Positions 1-8,429 are shown, counted from the stretch's first letter. The stretch is DNA of 21,567 nt from Candidatus Omnitrophota bacterium (GCA_017987425.1 JAGNTT010000018.1:1-21567), one strand, 5' to 3'. A program made the numbers and translations. The notes: generated by a model not told the origin, from the letters alone.

Positions 1-83
1 GGAGCTGTTCAATCGGGAAAACCGGCGAAGTATTTAAAGCAAAGCGTCTGTCACAGCGGATTCAAAAGACTTACTTAAATTCC
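1..83. other. Window-edge stretch, probably the end of an upstream gene
   Basis: Two plus-strand frames are open from the window edge: one ends at a TAA at 76-78 (25 codons), another at a TAA at 35-37 (11 codons). Neither short tail could be matched to a family. From the gene order of pseudaminate clusters one would expect pseB, pseC or pseF upstream, but that is inference. Nothing else is visible here. Confidence 0.25.
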
Positions 84-100
84 AGGGATCAAAGATCCCT
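84..100 (+). repeat. Short perfect hairpin upstream of the pseG-pseH fusion
   Basis: A 7-base inverted repeat (AGGGATC at 84-90, GATCCCT at 94-100) closes over an AAA loop. No U-tract follows, so it does not look like an intrinsic terminator. The sequence just after it (103-117) contains a direct repeat of CTCGTT. Together with the palindrome at 122-165 it forms a palindrome-rich leader resembling dispersed intergenic repeats of bacterial genomes; that resemblance is from memory and unverified. Confidence 0.5.
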
Positions 101-121
101 CACTCGTTGCGCTCGTTCGGG

Positions 122-165
122 ATGAGCCCTCGGGTAGAGAAGCAGAAAGATGCCCGAGGGCTCAT
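122..165 (+). promoter_or_regulatory. 13-bp perfect inverted repeat enclosing the pseG start codon
   Basis: ATGAGCCCTCGGG at 122-134 is the exact reverse complement of 153-165, with an 18-base loop between. The 3' arm holds the only purine-rich stretch just before the ATG at 164 and the first two bases of that ATG. As RNA the stem would bury the ribosome-binding region. The alternative in-frame ATG (122) is the first base triplet of the 5' arm. It could control translation or be a REP-like repeat; the sequence does not separate these. Confidence 0.5.
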
Positions 166-1630
166 GAACGTCTTTATTCTTACAGAAGCTGGTCAAAAAG
201 TGGGTTTTGGACATCTATCCAGATGCACGGCGATCTATCATGCGTTTGTCCGCCGGGGGATCAAGCCTTTGATGATTGTCAATGGTGATGAGGGTATCAG
301 CGATTTTCTGAAAGGCGTTCGACATGAAGTTTTTGACTGGCTGGGTTCTTTTCAGGATCTCTTAAGCAGGATTGCGGCGGCCGATATTGTGTTCATTGAT
401 TCCTATTTAACGCCGCAGGGTATGTACGAGGACATTGCCGCGACAGTTTCTCTCGTGGCGTGCATCGATGATTACAAACGCATCCGCTATCCGCAGGGTG
501 TTGTGGTCAACGGACTGATCTACGCGCCGCAAATGAATTATCCGAAGTCCGCGTACGTGGAGTATTTGTTGGGGATCCGTTACGCGCTTTTGCGTAAAGC
601 ATTCTGGTCGGTCCCGGCGAGAAAGACTTCACCGGATCTTAAGAATATCTTTATGACGTTCGGCGGAAGTGATTTTTTGAATTTGGCTCCGGACACACTC
701 AAGGCGGTGGTGGAACAATATCCGGACGCCAAGAAGACCATTGTGATCAGCCGGTTCTACAAAAAGCTCAAAGAGATCGAAACGGCTGCTGATAAGAACA
801 CGCAGATTGTGCTGGATGCGACCGATGAAAAAATCAAACGTCTGATGCTGGCCAGCGACGCGGCGATATCAGCATCGGGCCAGACACTCTCGGAACTTGC
901 GGTGCTTGGTATTCCCGGCGTGGCGTTCTATGTCGCCGATAATCAGCTGCGCAACTGGAAATCGTGGACAGCAAAAGGTTTTATTGCGGCCGGTGCCCGC
1001 GTGGATGAGATCATGGAAGGCTTAAGGCAGTTGGAGCCGGCGGCAATCCGTCAAAGAAATTCACGGAGACTTCAAAAAACAATTTCATCGAACGGAACAT
1101 TTAAGATCGTCGATGCGCTCATCAAAAAAGCGGCCGAACAAAAGCAGAAAAGAAAACGTGCGGGTAATAAACTCGGCATTCGCCGGATCAAGAACGGCGA
1201 CTGCCGGGACATCTGGCTGTGGCGCAACACCATGTTTGCCCGTCGGGCGAGTTTTAATCCGGAATCGATCCCTTATGAAAGTCACGAACAGTGGTTCCGC
1301 GGCAAAATGAATGACCGTAAATCTTTTCTCTGGATCGTTCAGTCCGGAAAAGAAAAGATCGGATATGTCCGTCATGACATCGATGGAGACAAGGCCGTTA
1401 ACAGCGTTCTTTTAAATCCGCAATATTACGGGATGGGCGTCGGGGCCGCGGTCATCCGGAAGGCTGATGAACACTATGTGAAAACGAAGGGCGTTCCGCC
1501 GACGATCTGTGCGGAGATCCAGGATCATCATGCGGCGTCGATCAAGGCGTTTCGAACCGCGGGTTATCGTTTAACGCACCCGATCGTTAAAAACGGCAAG
1601 AAAGCCGGAGTGTATCAATGGCAGGGATAA
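164..1630 (+). CDS. PseG-PseH-type fusion: UDP-sugar hydrolase plus GNAT N-acetyltransferase
   Basis: A 488-residue two-domain protein. Residues 1 to about 320 match the PseG/SpsG family, which removes UDP from UDP-2,4-diacetamido-2,4,6-trideoxy-altrose in pseudaminic acid synthesis. The GFGHLSR motif puts His17 where the family's catalytic His lies, and SASGQTLSE near residue 250 fits the second nucleotide-binding half. After a Lys/Arg-rich linker (about 315-335), residues about 336-488 form a GNAT fold with an acetyl-CoA loop YGMGVGAAVI and a later HHAASIKAFRTAGY, as in the 4-N-acetyltransferase PseH. I chose the ATG at 164 because the first beta-strand (MNVFILTEAG) starts there; in-frame starts at 107 (TTG) and 122 add residues encoded by a palindromic repeat. 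The stop overlaps the next gene by 13 bases. The domain calls are secure; the exact sugar substrate is inferred from the neighbouring PseI-type gene. Confidence 0.88.
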   Translation: MNVFILTEAGQKVGFGHLSRCTAIYHAFVRRGIKPLMIVNGDEGISDFLKGVRHEVFDWLGSFQDLLSRIAAADIVFIDSYLTPQGMYEDIAATVSLVACIDDYKRIRYPQGVVVNGLIYAPQMNYPKSAYVEYLLGIRYALLRKAFWSVPARKTSPDLKNIFMTFGGSDFLNLAPDTLKAVVEQYPDAKKTIVISRFYKKLKEIETAADKNTQIVLDATDEKIKRLMLASDAAISASGQTLSELAVLGIPGVAFYVADNQLRNWKSWTAKGFIAAGARVDEIMEGLRQLEPAAIRQRNSRRLQKTISSNGTFKIVDALIKKAAEQKQKRKRAGNKLGIRRIKNGDCRDIWLWRNTMFARRASFNPESIPYESHEQWFRGKMNDRKSFLWIVQSGKEKIGYVRHDIDGDKAVNSVLLNPQYYGMGVGAAVIRKADEHYVKTKGVPPTICAEIQDHHAASIKAFRTAGYRLTHPIVKNGKKAGVYQWQG

Positions 1631-2661
1631 AAAACTTCAGCTTTAAGAATTTGAAGCGGTGTTTTATCATCGCCGAAGTCTCGGCCAATCACGGCCAGGA
1701 CTTTGAGACGGCCGTGCGCATGGTCCGCGAGGCCAAACGGTGCGGTGCCGATGCCGTCAAGTTTCAGACGTATACACCGGATACGATCACGCTCAACAGC
1801 GACAAGCCGTGTTTTAGCATCGGGCATTCCAAATGGAAAGGCCAGACGCTTTACGAACTTTATCAAAAAGCCTACACGCCCTGGGACTGGTTCGAGCGTC
1901 TTAAAAAGGTCGCCGATGAGGAAGGGATTATTTTCTTTTCCGCCGCTTTCGACAAAACTGCCGTCAATCTTTTGGAAAAGTTGAAAGTGCCGTTTCATAA
2001 GGTGGCATCTTTCGAATTAAATGACATTCCTCTGATCGAATATATGGCGAGCACCCGCAAGCCGCTGATTATGTCGACGGGCATGGCGACGGTCGCGGAA
2101 ATCAAAGAGGCTGTCGATGCCGCGCGCAGGGCCGGGGCGCGCGAAATCGTTCTCTTGAAATGCGTCAGCAGTTATCCGGCCGAACCCAAGGACATGAATT
2201 TAAGATCGATTCCCGACATGAAAAAGCGTTTCGGATGCCCGGTCGGGCTTTCCGATCACTCCATGGGTTATGATGCCGCAGTTGCGGCGGTATGCCTGGG
2301 GGCGCAGGTCGTTGAGAAACATTTTATCCTCGATAAGAAAATCAATACTCCGGATAGTTTCTTTTCGATCGATCCTTCGGAACTGAGCGAGCTTGTGCGC
2401 CATGTGCGCACGGCCGAAGACATGCTGGGAAAAGTTTTTTACGGACTCTCGGAGCAGGAAAAGGGCAATCGTACCTTCCGCCGTTCGCTGTTTGCCGTCA
2501 AGGACATACGCAAAGGCGAATTATTGACGGAAGACAATGTGCGTTCCATTCGCCCGGCGGACGGATTGAGCCCGAAATATCTCGGGAAAATTCTGGGAAA
2601 AAAAGCAAAGACGGCGATCGTGCACGGAACACCGCTTAAGAAGAGTTTGATAGGCCGTTAA
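1618..2661 (+). CDS. pseI: Pseudaminic acid synthase (PseI-type, NeuB family)
   Basis: A 347-residue enzyme expected to condense 2,4-diacetamido-2,4,6-trideoxy-altrose with phosphoenolpyruvate to give pseudaminic acid in the cytoplasm. The N-terminal TIM barrel (about 15-260) opens with IIAEVSANHGQ and contains VKFQTY, KVASFELND, STGMA, VGLSDHS and VEKHF. The ELND and TPDSFFS variants are those I associate with PseI, where sialate synthases have SGDL and GPDH. Residues about 285-347 form the SAF antifreeze-like domain (ending ...HGTPLKKSLIGR). The length is typical. The ATG overlaps the end of the PseG-PseH fusion by 13 bases, indicating translational coupling and matching the order of the pathway. 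The PseI rather than LegI/NeuB call rests on motifs alone. Confidence 0.9.
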   Translation: MAGIKNFSFKNLKRCFIIAEVSANHGQDFETAVRMVREAKRCGADAVKFQTYTPDTITLNSDKPCFSIGHSKWKGQTLYELYQKAYTPWDWFERLKKVADEEGIIFFSAAFDKTAVNLLEKLKVPFHKVASFELNDIPLIEYMASTRKPLIMSTGMATVAEIKEAVDAARRAGAREIVLLKCVSSYPAEPKDMNLRSIPDMKKRFGCPVGLSDHSMGYDAAVAAVCLGAQVVEKHFILDKKINTPDSFFSIDPSELSELVRHVRTAEDMLGKVFYGLSEQEKGNRTFRRSLFAVKDIRKGELLTEDNVRSIRPADGLSPKYLGKILGKKAKTAIVHGTPLKKSLIGR

Positions 2662-2686
2662 TAACAGCGGTTAACCAAGGAAAAAT

Positions 2687-3268
2687 ATGGCGACGACAAC
2701 ATTAAAGAGTAAACCCCGCAATGTCAAAACGTTATCCCCGCTGGAGGGCCCTAATGTCTATCTTCGGAAAATCCAACCTTTTGACGTAAACGCAAATTAT
2801 CACCGGTGGATGCATGATGAAACAGTGATCCAGTACCTCGAGATACGTCATGCCCGCCGGAGCCAAAAGGACCTGAGCGAGTATGTCGCCGGCGTTATCG
2901 AACGCAAAGACGACGCCTTCTTCGCGATCTGCATAAACGAGACGGGAAAACACATCGGAAACATTAAATTAGGTCCCATCAACAAGGATCACCGCTTTGC
3001 ACACGTCGGTTTTCTGATCGGTGAACGCGAGTTCTGGGGCAGGGGCATCGCGACAGAAGCCGTGGAGATTGTAACGCGTTACGCGTTTGAAACTTTAAAG
3101 CTGCATAAAGTTCTGGCCGGCTGTTATGCCAACAATGAAGCATCCTTACGGGTATTTAAGAAAAACGGTTTTAAGAAAGAGGGCACACAGGTTGCTCAAT
3201 GGTTTTATCAAGGCAAATATGTCGACGGCATTCTTCTGGCCAAAGTGAACCCGGCGGAGAGTAAATGA
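2687..3268 (+). CDS. GNAT N-acetyltransferase (RimJ/RimL type)
   Basis: A 193-residue GNAT protein. After about 25 poorly conserved residues the domain starts at VYLRKIQPFD. The acetyl-CoA loop is FWGRGIATEAVEIV near residue 125, followed by LHKVLAGCYANNEASLRVFKKNGF, the usual end of the fold. An AAGG Shine-Dalgarno lies 6 bases before the ATG. It follows pseI by 25 bases and its stop overlaps the hisH1 start (ATGA). In such islands these enzymes N-acetylate an amino sugar or add another acyl group to the nonulosonate. Because a PseH-like domain is already fused to PseG, this copy may act at another position or on another sugar; the substrate is not visible. Confidence 0.8.
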   Translation: MATTTLKSKPRNVKTLSPLEGPNVYLRKIQPFDVNANYHRWMHDETVIQYLEIRHARRSQKDLSEYVAGVIERKDDAFFAICINETGKHIGNIKLGPINKDHRFAHVGFLIGEREFWGRGIATEAVEIVTRYAFETLKLHKVLAGCYANNEASLRVFKKNGFKKEGTQVAQWFYQGKYVDGILLAKVNPAESK

Positions 3269-3921
3269 CGAAAGTCGCTGTCATTGATTATGGCATGGGG
3301 AATCTGCATTCCGTTTCGAAGGCACTCGAGGCCGTTGGAGCCGATGTTGCGGTAACATCCGATCCCGGCGATCTGAGGAATGCGGACCGCATCGTACTTC
3401 CCGGCGTCGGATCGTTTGCTCAAGGGATGAAGCATCTTGAAGAGCGCGGTTTTGTCGAGGCGCTCAATCGAGAAATCATCGACGGATCAAAGCCGTTTTT
3501 GGGTATCTGTCTGGGCATGCAGCTTGCGGCGGACAGCGGCGAGGAACATGGCCGGACGCGCGGGCTCGGCTGGATCAAAGGTGATGTGATACGTCTGGAT
3601 GCCCATGCGGCAAATGTCAAAGTGCCGCATATGGGGTGGAACGATGTCGAAGTGACGCAGGAAAGCCCTCTGTTTAAAAATATCAGAGGCCCGCTCACAT
3701 TTTATTTTGTGCACAGTTATCATTTGTCTGTCGCAGCCGCCGGAGACATCACAGCCGTCTGCGAGCACGGCATTAAATTTGCGGCGTCGGTTGAGCGGGA
3801 CAATATTCATCTGGTGCAGTTTCATCCGGAAAAAAGCCAGACGGCAGGGCTGAAGGTTTTGGAAAACTTTTTAAAGATCGAACATGTTAAAAAACAGAAT
3901 CATTCCTATATTGCTGCTTAA
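3265..3921 (+). CDS. HisH-type glutamine amidotransferase, acetamidino-sugar set 1
   Basis: A 218-residue class I glutaminase of the HisH family, releasing ammonia from glutamine. The catalytic triad is intact: Cys82 in GICLGMQ, and His187 and Glu189 in QFHPEKSQ. VIDYGMGNLHSV (6-17) and LPGVGSF (45-51) are typical of HisH. The partner HisF overlaps it by 38 bases and a PseA/WbpG enzyme follows, so this is the ammonia source of an acetamidino-sugar system like HisH2/HisF2/WbpG of Pseudomonas aeruginosa rather than of histidine synthesis. No other his genes are present. Its last 13 or so residues (HVKKQNHSYIAA) extend past the usual HisH end and are encoded in the overlap. It starts on the ATGA junction with the GNAT gene. 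Confidence 0.9.
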   Translation: MTKVAVIDYGMGNLHSVSKALEAVGADVAVTSDPGDLRNADRIVLPGVGSFAQGMKHLEERGFVEALNREIIDGSKPFLGICLGMQLAADSGEEHGRTRGLGWIKGDVIRLDAHAANVKVPHMGWNDVEVTQESPLFKNIRGPLTFYFVHSYHLSVAAAGDITAVCEHGIKFAASVERDNIHLVQFHPEKSQTAGLKVLENFLKIEHVKKQNHSYIAA

Positions 3922-4642
3922 GAACGGGCGCTGTGTTAAAGGAAAGCAGTTTGCGAATTTCCGCGACACCGGCGCTCCGGTTTCCGCCGCCAAAGTGTAC
4001 GATGCCCAGCGCGTCGATGAATTGGTATTTTTAGACATCATGGCCAGCCGTGAAAAGCGGGAAACATTGCTTCCGATCATCACGGAAACGGCGGAGGAAT
4101 GTTTTATGCCTCTGACCGTCGGGGGCGGGATCAAAACGATTGAGGATATGAAAATTCTTTTTAGCGCGGGCGCGGATAAAGTGGCGATCAACACCGCCGC
4201 CGTCGAGAACCCGGAATTCATCCGGCAGGCGTCCGAATATTTCGGACGGGCCAATATTGTGGTGGCGATCGATTACCGCGAAAAGTCCGATGGGACGCGC
4301 GAAGTTTATACGCACGCGGGTATGAAAGCCACCGGTCTGGATGCTCTCATCTGGGCCAAAAAGGTTGATGAATCCGGCGCCGGCGAAATCATTCTGACAT
4401 CCATCGACCGTGAAGGATCGATGAACGGATATGATTTGGAATTTATTGAGAAGGTGGCCGGGGCCGTAAGTATTCCTGTGATTGCGCACGGAGGTGCGGG
4501 CACACTCGCGCATCTTAAAGAAGGCATCACAGTCGGCAAGGCATCAGGTGTCGCGGCCGCGAGCATATTTCATTTTACCGATCAGAGCCCCATCAAGGCG
4601 CGGTCGTATTTAAAAGATAATCAGGTGAACGTCAGAGTTTAG
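3884..4642 (+). CDS. HisF-type barrel protein (AglZ/HisF2 acetamidino family), set 1
   Basis: A 252-residue (beta/alpha)8 barrel of the HisF family. In true HisF, Asp11 and Asp130 perform the cyclase reaction; here residue 11 is Leu (RIIPILLLKNG) while Asp130 is kept (VVAID). The LLL signature is that of the AglZ/HisF2 group involved in acetamidino modification, in which the barrel serves as an ammonia conduit from HisH to a PseA/WbpG enzyme. VGGGIKTIEDM (79-89), ILTSIDREGSMNGYD and HGGAGT, the phosphate-loop regions, are retained. It overlaps hisH1 by 38 bases and lies 14 bases before pseA1, making a complete three-gene set. Loss of histidine-pathway cyclase activity is inferred from the substitution. 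Confidence 0.88.
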   Translation: MLKNRIIPILLLKNGRCVKGKQFANFRDTGAPVSAAKVYDAQRVDELVFLDIMASREKRETLLPIITETAEECFMPLTVGGGIKTIEDMKILFSAGADKVAINTAAVENPEFIRQASEYFGRANIVVAIDYREKSDGTREVYTHAGMKATGLDALIWAKKVDESGAGEIILTSIDREGSMNGYDLEFIEKVAGAVSIPVIAHGGAGTLAHLKEGITVGKASGVAAASIFHFTDQSPIKARSYLKDNQVNVRV

Positions 4643-4656
4643 TTTCGGGAGGAAGA

Positions 4657-5814
4657 ATGGAATTACGAGTCTGCACCAAATGCGTCATGCCGGAAACCCA
4701 TGAGACCATCATGTACGACGGCAAGGGCGTATGCAATATCTGTCATCAGCATGAATACAAGCATGAGAAGATCGACTGGCCGAAGAAGGAAGCGGAGTTC
4801 AAAGAGATCGTCGAGAAATATCGTAACAAGGGAACGTATGACTGCATCATTCCCTTTAGCGGCGGCAAGGATAGCGTATTTGTTCTCCACACGATGATGA
4901 CCCGTTTCAAGGTAAAGCCTTTGGTCGTGTCCTTTGACCACGGTTTCTATCGTCCGCATCACATTGAACAGCGCGACCGCATTCTGCGCAAGCTGGGGTG
5001 TGATTTCATGCTGTTCCGTCCGAATCAAAAGATCGTCCGCAAGCTGACGCTGGAGTCTCTGATTCGTAAAGGCGATTTCTGCTGGCACTGTCACACCGGA
5101 GTCTTTTCTTATCCGATGCATATCGCGGTCAAATTCAAAATTCCCTTGTTAGTCTGGGGTGAATCGACAGCGGAGTACACGAGTTATAACGATTTTGACA
5201 ATATCGACGAGCGAGATGAGACGTCCTTTAACAAATGGATCAATCTGGGGATCACTGCCGACGACATGGTGGGGATGGTGGGAGGTGAAGTTGAGCCGCG
5301 CGATCTGGAATGCTACCGCTATCCAAAATTGCGCGATCTCAAAGCCATCGATTACCGTTCAATCTGCTACGGCGCCTATCATGAATGGGACGTGCGCAAA
5401 CACATGGAGATCATCAACAAAGAATTAGGCTGGGTGGGCGATGAGGTTGAAGGCGTGCCGCAGCAATATAATTTCACCAAAGTCGAATGCATGATGAACG
5501 GCATCCGCGATTATTTGAAATACATTAAGCGCGGTTACGGACGCACCTCGCAGCTGGTGACCGACGATATCCGGGCCGGCGTCCTTGACCGGGAAAAAGG
5601 CCTGGCCTGGGTCAGAGAATGCGACGGGAAAAAACCGGCGAGTTTGAAAGTGTTCCTGGATTTTGTCGGCATCACCGAGGATGAATTCAATGAGATCGCG
5701 CTCAAGCATGTCGTCAGCCCTTGGCAATGCGATCCAAAGAAATTAAAAGAAGGCAAAGAGCTTTATGACCAGAAAAGCTGGGATCTTTCGTTTAGCGGAG
5801 ATAAGAAGAGATGA
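4657..5814 (+). CDS. N-acetyl sugar amidotransferase (PseA/WbpG family), copy 1
   Basis: A 385-residue ATP-dependent enzyme converting a sugar N-acetyl group into acetamidino with ammonia from HisH/HisF. Residues 1-30 carry a likely zinc site (Cys6, Cys9, Cys26, Cys29). The PP-loop ATP-pyrophosphatase motif SGGKDS is canonical at 68-73. A second Cys pair, CWHC, lies at 143-146. The C-terminal segment KRGYGRTSQLVTDDIRAG is shared in form with both other copies in this window. Its Shine-Dalgarno GGAGG (4648-4652) is 4 bases before the ATG. The end overlaps the next gene (ATGA). Of the three copies this one has every motif intact. The neighbouring Pse genes suggest a pseudaminate-type substrate; that is inference. 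Confidence 0.9.
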   Translation: MELRVCTKCVMPETHETIMYDGKGVCNICHQHEYKHEKIDWPKKEAEFKEIVEKYRNKGTYDCIIPFSGGKDSVFVLHTMMTRFKVKPLVVSFDHGFYRPHHIEQRDRILRKLGCDFMLFRPNQKIVRKLTLESLIRKGDFCWHCHTGVFSYPMHIAVKFKIPLLVWGESTAEYTSYNDFDNIDERDETSFNKWINLGITADDMVGMVGGEVEPRDLECYRYPKLRDLKAIDYRSICYGAYHEWDVRKHMEIINKELGWVGDEVEGVPQQYNFTKVECMMNGIRDYLKYIKRGYGRTSQLVTDDIRAGVLDREKGLAWVRECDGKKPASLKVFLDFVGITEDEFNEIALKHVVSPWQCDPKKLKEGKELYDQKSWDLSFSGDKKR

Positions 5815-6530
5815 AGATTGTCGCGACCATTGAAGCGCGCATGACCTCCAGTCGTTTACCAGGCAAGGTTTTAATGCCAGCGGCAGATAAGCCTATGCTC
5901 GAAATTTTGATCAGACGCCTGCAAAAGGCCGGAAAGATCAATGAAATTGTGGTGGCCACAACAACTAACAAAGATGATGATCCTGTTGTCGCATTAGCCC
6001 AGAAATTAAATGTCGGTCATTTCCGGGGTTCAGAAAATGATGTTTTATCCCGTGTGCTTGGGGCTGCGCACAATTACAATGCTGATCTGATCGTCGAGAT
6101 AACAGGAGATTGTCCTCTCATTGATTCTGTGATCGTTGATCATGTCATTGACCTTTATCAAAAGAGTGATTGTGATTATGCCAGCAATGTTGATCCGGTC
6201 ACTTTTCCCATCGGTATGGACGCTCAGGTTTTTTCAACGCAACTTTTGGAGAGATCAGACAGGGAAGGCAAGACAATGGAAGACCGCGAACATGTCAGTT
6301 GGTATATCCGTCATCATCCGAACATGAAACGGGTTAATCTTCCTGCGCCGCAAGAGCTTTACTGGCCGGAATTAGGTTTAACCCTGGATGAGGCCAAAGA
6401 TTTTGCCTTGCTTAAAAATATTGTAGAGCATTTCTGTCCTGATTTGTTTTTTTCATGCGGCGACATTCTGAAATATCTCAGAAAAAACCCGGAATTGCTT
6501 AAGATCAATCAGGATGTTGCCAGAAGATAA
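5811..6530 (+). CDS. SpsF-type nucleotidyltransferase (cytidylyltransferase family)
   Basis: A 239-residue nucleotidyltransferase of the SpsF group. The N-terminal IEARMTSSRLPGKVL (residues 7-21) is the family's nucleotide-binding signature, followed by VVATTTNKDDDP and VEITGDCPLID (about 102-112), whose Asp residues would bind metal. It lacks the ARGGSKG signature of NeuA, so if it activates a nonulosonic acid with CTP it is not the canonical enzyme; another sugar or sugar phosphate is possible. It overlaps pseA1 by 4 bases and is followed by a dehydrogenase with 1 base between. No classical NeuA/PseF/LegF gene is seen elsewhere in the window. Confidence 0.82.
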   Translation: MKIVATIEARMTSSRLPGKVLMPAADKPMLEILIRRLQKAGKINEIVVATTTNKDDDPVVALAQKLNVGHFRGSENDVLSRVLGAAHNYNADLIVEITGDCPLIDSVIVDHVIDLYQKSDCDYASNVDPVTFPIGMDAQVFSTQLLERSDREGKTMEDREHVSWYIRHHPNMKRVNLPAPQELYWPELGLTLDEAKDFALLKNIVEHFCPDLFFSCGDILKYLRKNPELLKINQDVARR

Positions 6531-6531
6531 T

Positions 6532-7491
6532 ATGGCTGATAGAAAATTAACAGCTGCGGTGATCGGTTTAGGGAATATCGGATTAGGATATGACCTTGCG
6601 CATAACAAGGATTTTATTCAAACGCATACGAAAGCTTTTTTAAAACATCACGGTTTTAAACTTGTCTTCGGTGTAGACCCAGAACCTGGAAAGCGTAAAG
6701 CATTTAAGCGATACAGCGGATGTCCGTCATATCTTTCGCTTGAAAGCGCCATCAGCGATTTTTCTGCGGTGGATGTTGTGTCAGTGTGTGTTGCCTCTGA
6801 GCAGCGTGAATCGCTATGGAAAGGGATCACTCTCTTGCGTCCTAAGATTGTGGTTTTGGAAAAGCCATTGGCTAAAAAAGTTGACGATGCTCTTCGGATC
6901 GTGACATGGGCAAAGAAAAATAAGATTGCCTTGGTCGTTAATTACATCCGCCGTTTTGAACCATCCACCTACGTATTAAAAGCTGCGCTGCAAAATAAAC
7001 GTTTGGGCCAATTGATTGGGGTCGATATTCGATACAATGGCGGATTTTATAATAACGCTTCGCATTATATAGATCTGATGATCTTGTTTTTTGGGAGCCC
7101 TAGTAAAGTACGCCGTACACGGGTTAAAAAGAATGGGCATGACCTTGATATGGATTTTGTTCTTGAATATCCATCGTTTGAAGTTCAGGGAAGGTCAATA
7201 GATACCCTCTGTCCGGTTGGAGAGATCGCATTTTGGTGCGAACAAGGAAAGTTTTATTATCAAAAGTTTGGGCAGCAGATTGATTTATATGAGGTAAAAC
7301 CCGATCCTGTATTTTGTAAATTTAATGAATTGGCCTTGGTTAAGACAATTACGGGAACAACAGCCTTCGCCATGGGGAATATGGTGGATCACGTTTATGA
7401 TTTCTGTCATGGACAGGTGAAATTATTATCCGATGGAAAAAGTGCATTGGAAACTTTAAGGGTATGCGAGAATATTCTTTCGAAGAGATAA
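6532..7491 (+). CDS. Gfo/Idh/MocA-family NAD(P)-dependent sugar dehydrogenase
   Basis: A 319-residue oxidoreductase. The Rossmann loop is VIGLGNIGLGYD (10-21), the catalytic-region EKP is at 110-112, and NNASHYIDL (174-182) supplies the His of the second domain. I chose the ATG at 6532 over the in-frame ATG at 6514 because the protein then begins just before the first beta-strand and the gene starts just after the stop of spsF. In Wbp-type pathways such enzymes oxidise the C3 hydroxyl of a UDP-sugar before transamination; the DegT-type aminotransferase two genes downstream supports that. The last 28 bases overlap the next gene. Composition is visibly more AT-rich than in the hisF1-pseA1 region. 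Confidence 0.85.
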   Translation: MADRKLTAAVIGLGNIGLGYDLAHNKDFIQTHTKAFLKHHGFKLVFGVDPEPGKRKAFKRYSGCPSYLSLESAISDFSAVDVVSVCVASEQRESLWKGITLLRPKIVVLEKPLAKKVDDALRIVTWAKKNKIALVVNYIRRFEPSTYVLKAALQNKRLGQLIGVDIRYNGGFYNNASHYIDLMILFFGSPSKVRRTRVKKNGHDLDMDFVLEYPSFEVQGRSIDTLCPVGEIAFWCEQGKFYYQKFGQQIDLYEVKPDPVFCKFNELALVKTITGTTAFAMGNMVDHVYDFCHGQVKLLSDGKSALETLRVCENILSKR

Positions 7492-8429
7492 GAAATTCAT
7501 GTGCGGACAAAAAAGTTCTTATCGTGTCATATGAAGCGGGGGCTTCTCAAATTTTGGGCTCGATGATGGTCCGTCTTCATTTGAGTAACGTCCGATATAT
7601 TTTAGAAGGACCCGCTATCAAAATTTTTGAAAAGAAACTAGGGACTCTTATTCTCGAAGATTTAACCGAAGATTTGGTTCGAACATGTGATCTGGTTATT
7701 ACAGGGACCAGCTTGATCCCTGAATTAGAACGACGGGCCATCAAGCTTGCCCAGCAGGCGGGTGTAAAAGTTTGCTCTGTTATTGATCACTGGGTGAATT
7801 ATCGGCAGAGGTTTACGTCCATTGAAGGCGGCGGGGGAGTGGTGAATTTTCCTGATGAAACCTGGGTCTGTGACGAACAGGCTGTAGCTGCGGCATCCCG
7901 GGAAGGCCTGCCAGAAGAGCATATCCGAAAAATTGAAAACTATTATTTCACATCTCTGCAGGGAAAATCTTGGCCGACGGATTCAGGCAGGGTTTTATAT
8001 GTGTGTGAACCGGTGTTTGATGATGTCAAGTTACTGACCGGAAACGGAAACGCTTGGGGTTATAACGAATTTGAACTGGTGAAGGATTTTTTGTCCAATC
8101 TTGAAAAGATGGACGGTATTTTTAAAAAAGCGGTTTTGCGTTTGCATCCGAATGAAACGCAGGATAAATATGATGAATTGTTAAAGAAGTATTCCGGACG
8201 AATACCACTTGAGATTTCCTCGGTTGATTTCCGTTCGATCGAAGAAGATTGTTCGCGCGCTGAAGTTATTGTCGGTGTAGAGAGCATGGCTTTGGTGATC
8301 GGCCTGCATTTTGGTAAGAAGGTATTTAGTTGCCTTCCGGATAAAGCAAAAAAACAGTGTCAATTACCCCACCGCGAAATTCTGCATATCCGTTCATTTG
8401 CTGAAGTGGGCACAATGACAAACGATTGA
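7464..8429 (+). CDS. Unclassified protein with GT-B-like features, possible glycosyltransferase
   Basis: A 321-residue protein not confidently assigned. It appears to have two alternating beta/alpha halves: the first includes KVLIVSYEAGASQILGSMM and LVITGTSL, the second starts near residue 170 with RVLYVCEPVFDDV. VLRLHPNE near residue 230 and VIVGVESMALVIGLHFGKKVF near residue 270 recall the nucleotide-sugar-binding half of polysialyltransferase-like or CDP-glycerol-type transferases. There is no signal peptide or membrane segment. It overlaps the dehydrogenase by 28 bases and lies 14 bases before the aminotransferase, so it is a fixed part of this cassette. It could transfer the sugar or act as an epimerase-like nucleotide-sugar enzyme. 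Confidence 0.6.
   Translation: MREYSFEEIRNSCADKKVLIVSYEAGASQILGSMMVRLHLSNVRYILEGPAIKIFEKKLGTLILEDLTEDLVRTCDLVITGTSLIPELERRAIKLAQQAGVKVCSVIDHWVNYRQRFTSIEGGGGVVNFPDETWVCDEQAVAAASREGLPEEHIRKIENYYFTSLQGKSWPTDSGRVLYVCEPVFDDVKLLTGNGNAWGYNEFELVKDFLSNLEKMDGIFKKAVLRLHPNETQDKYDELLKKYSGRIPLEISSVDFRSIEEDCSRAEVIVGVESMALVIGLHFGKKVFSCLPDKAKKQCQLPHREILHIRSFAEVGTMTND

Noticed and set aside
107..163. Extended N-terminus of the PseG-PseH fusion from a TTG at 107 or ATG at 122
   Set aside because: These codons lie within palindromic repeat sequence and the conserved PseG strand begins at the ATG at 164.
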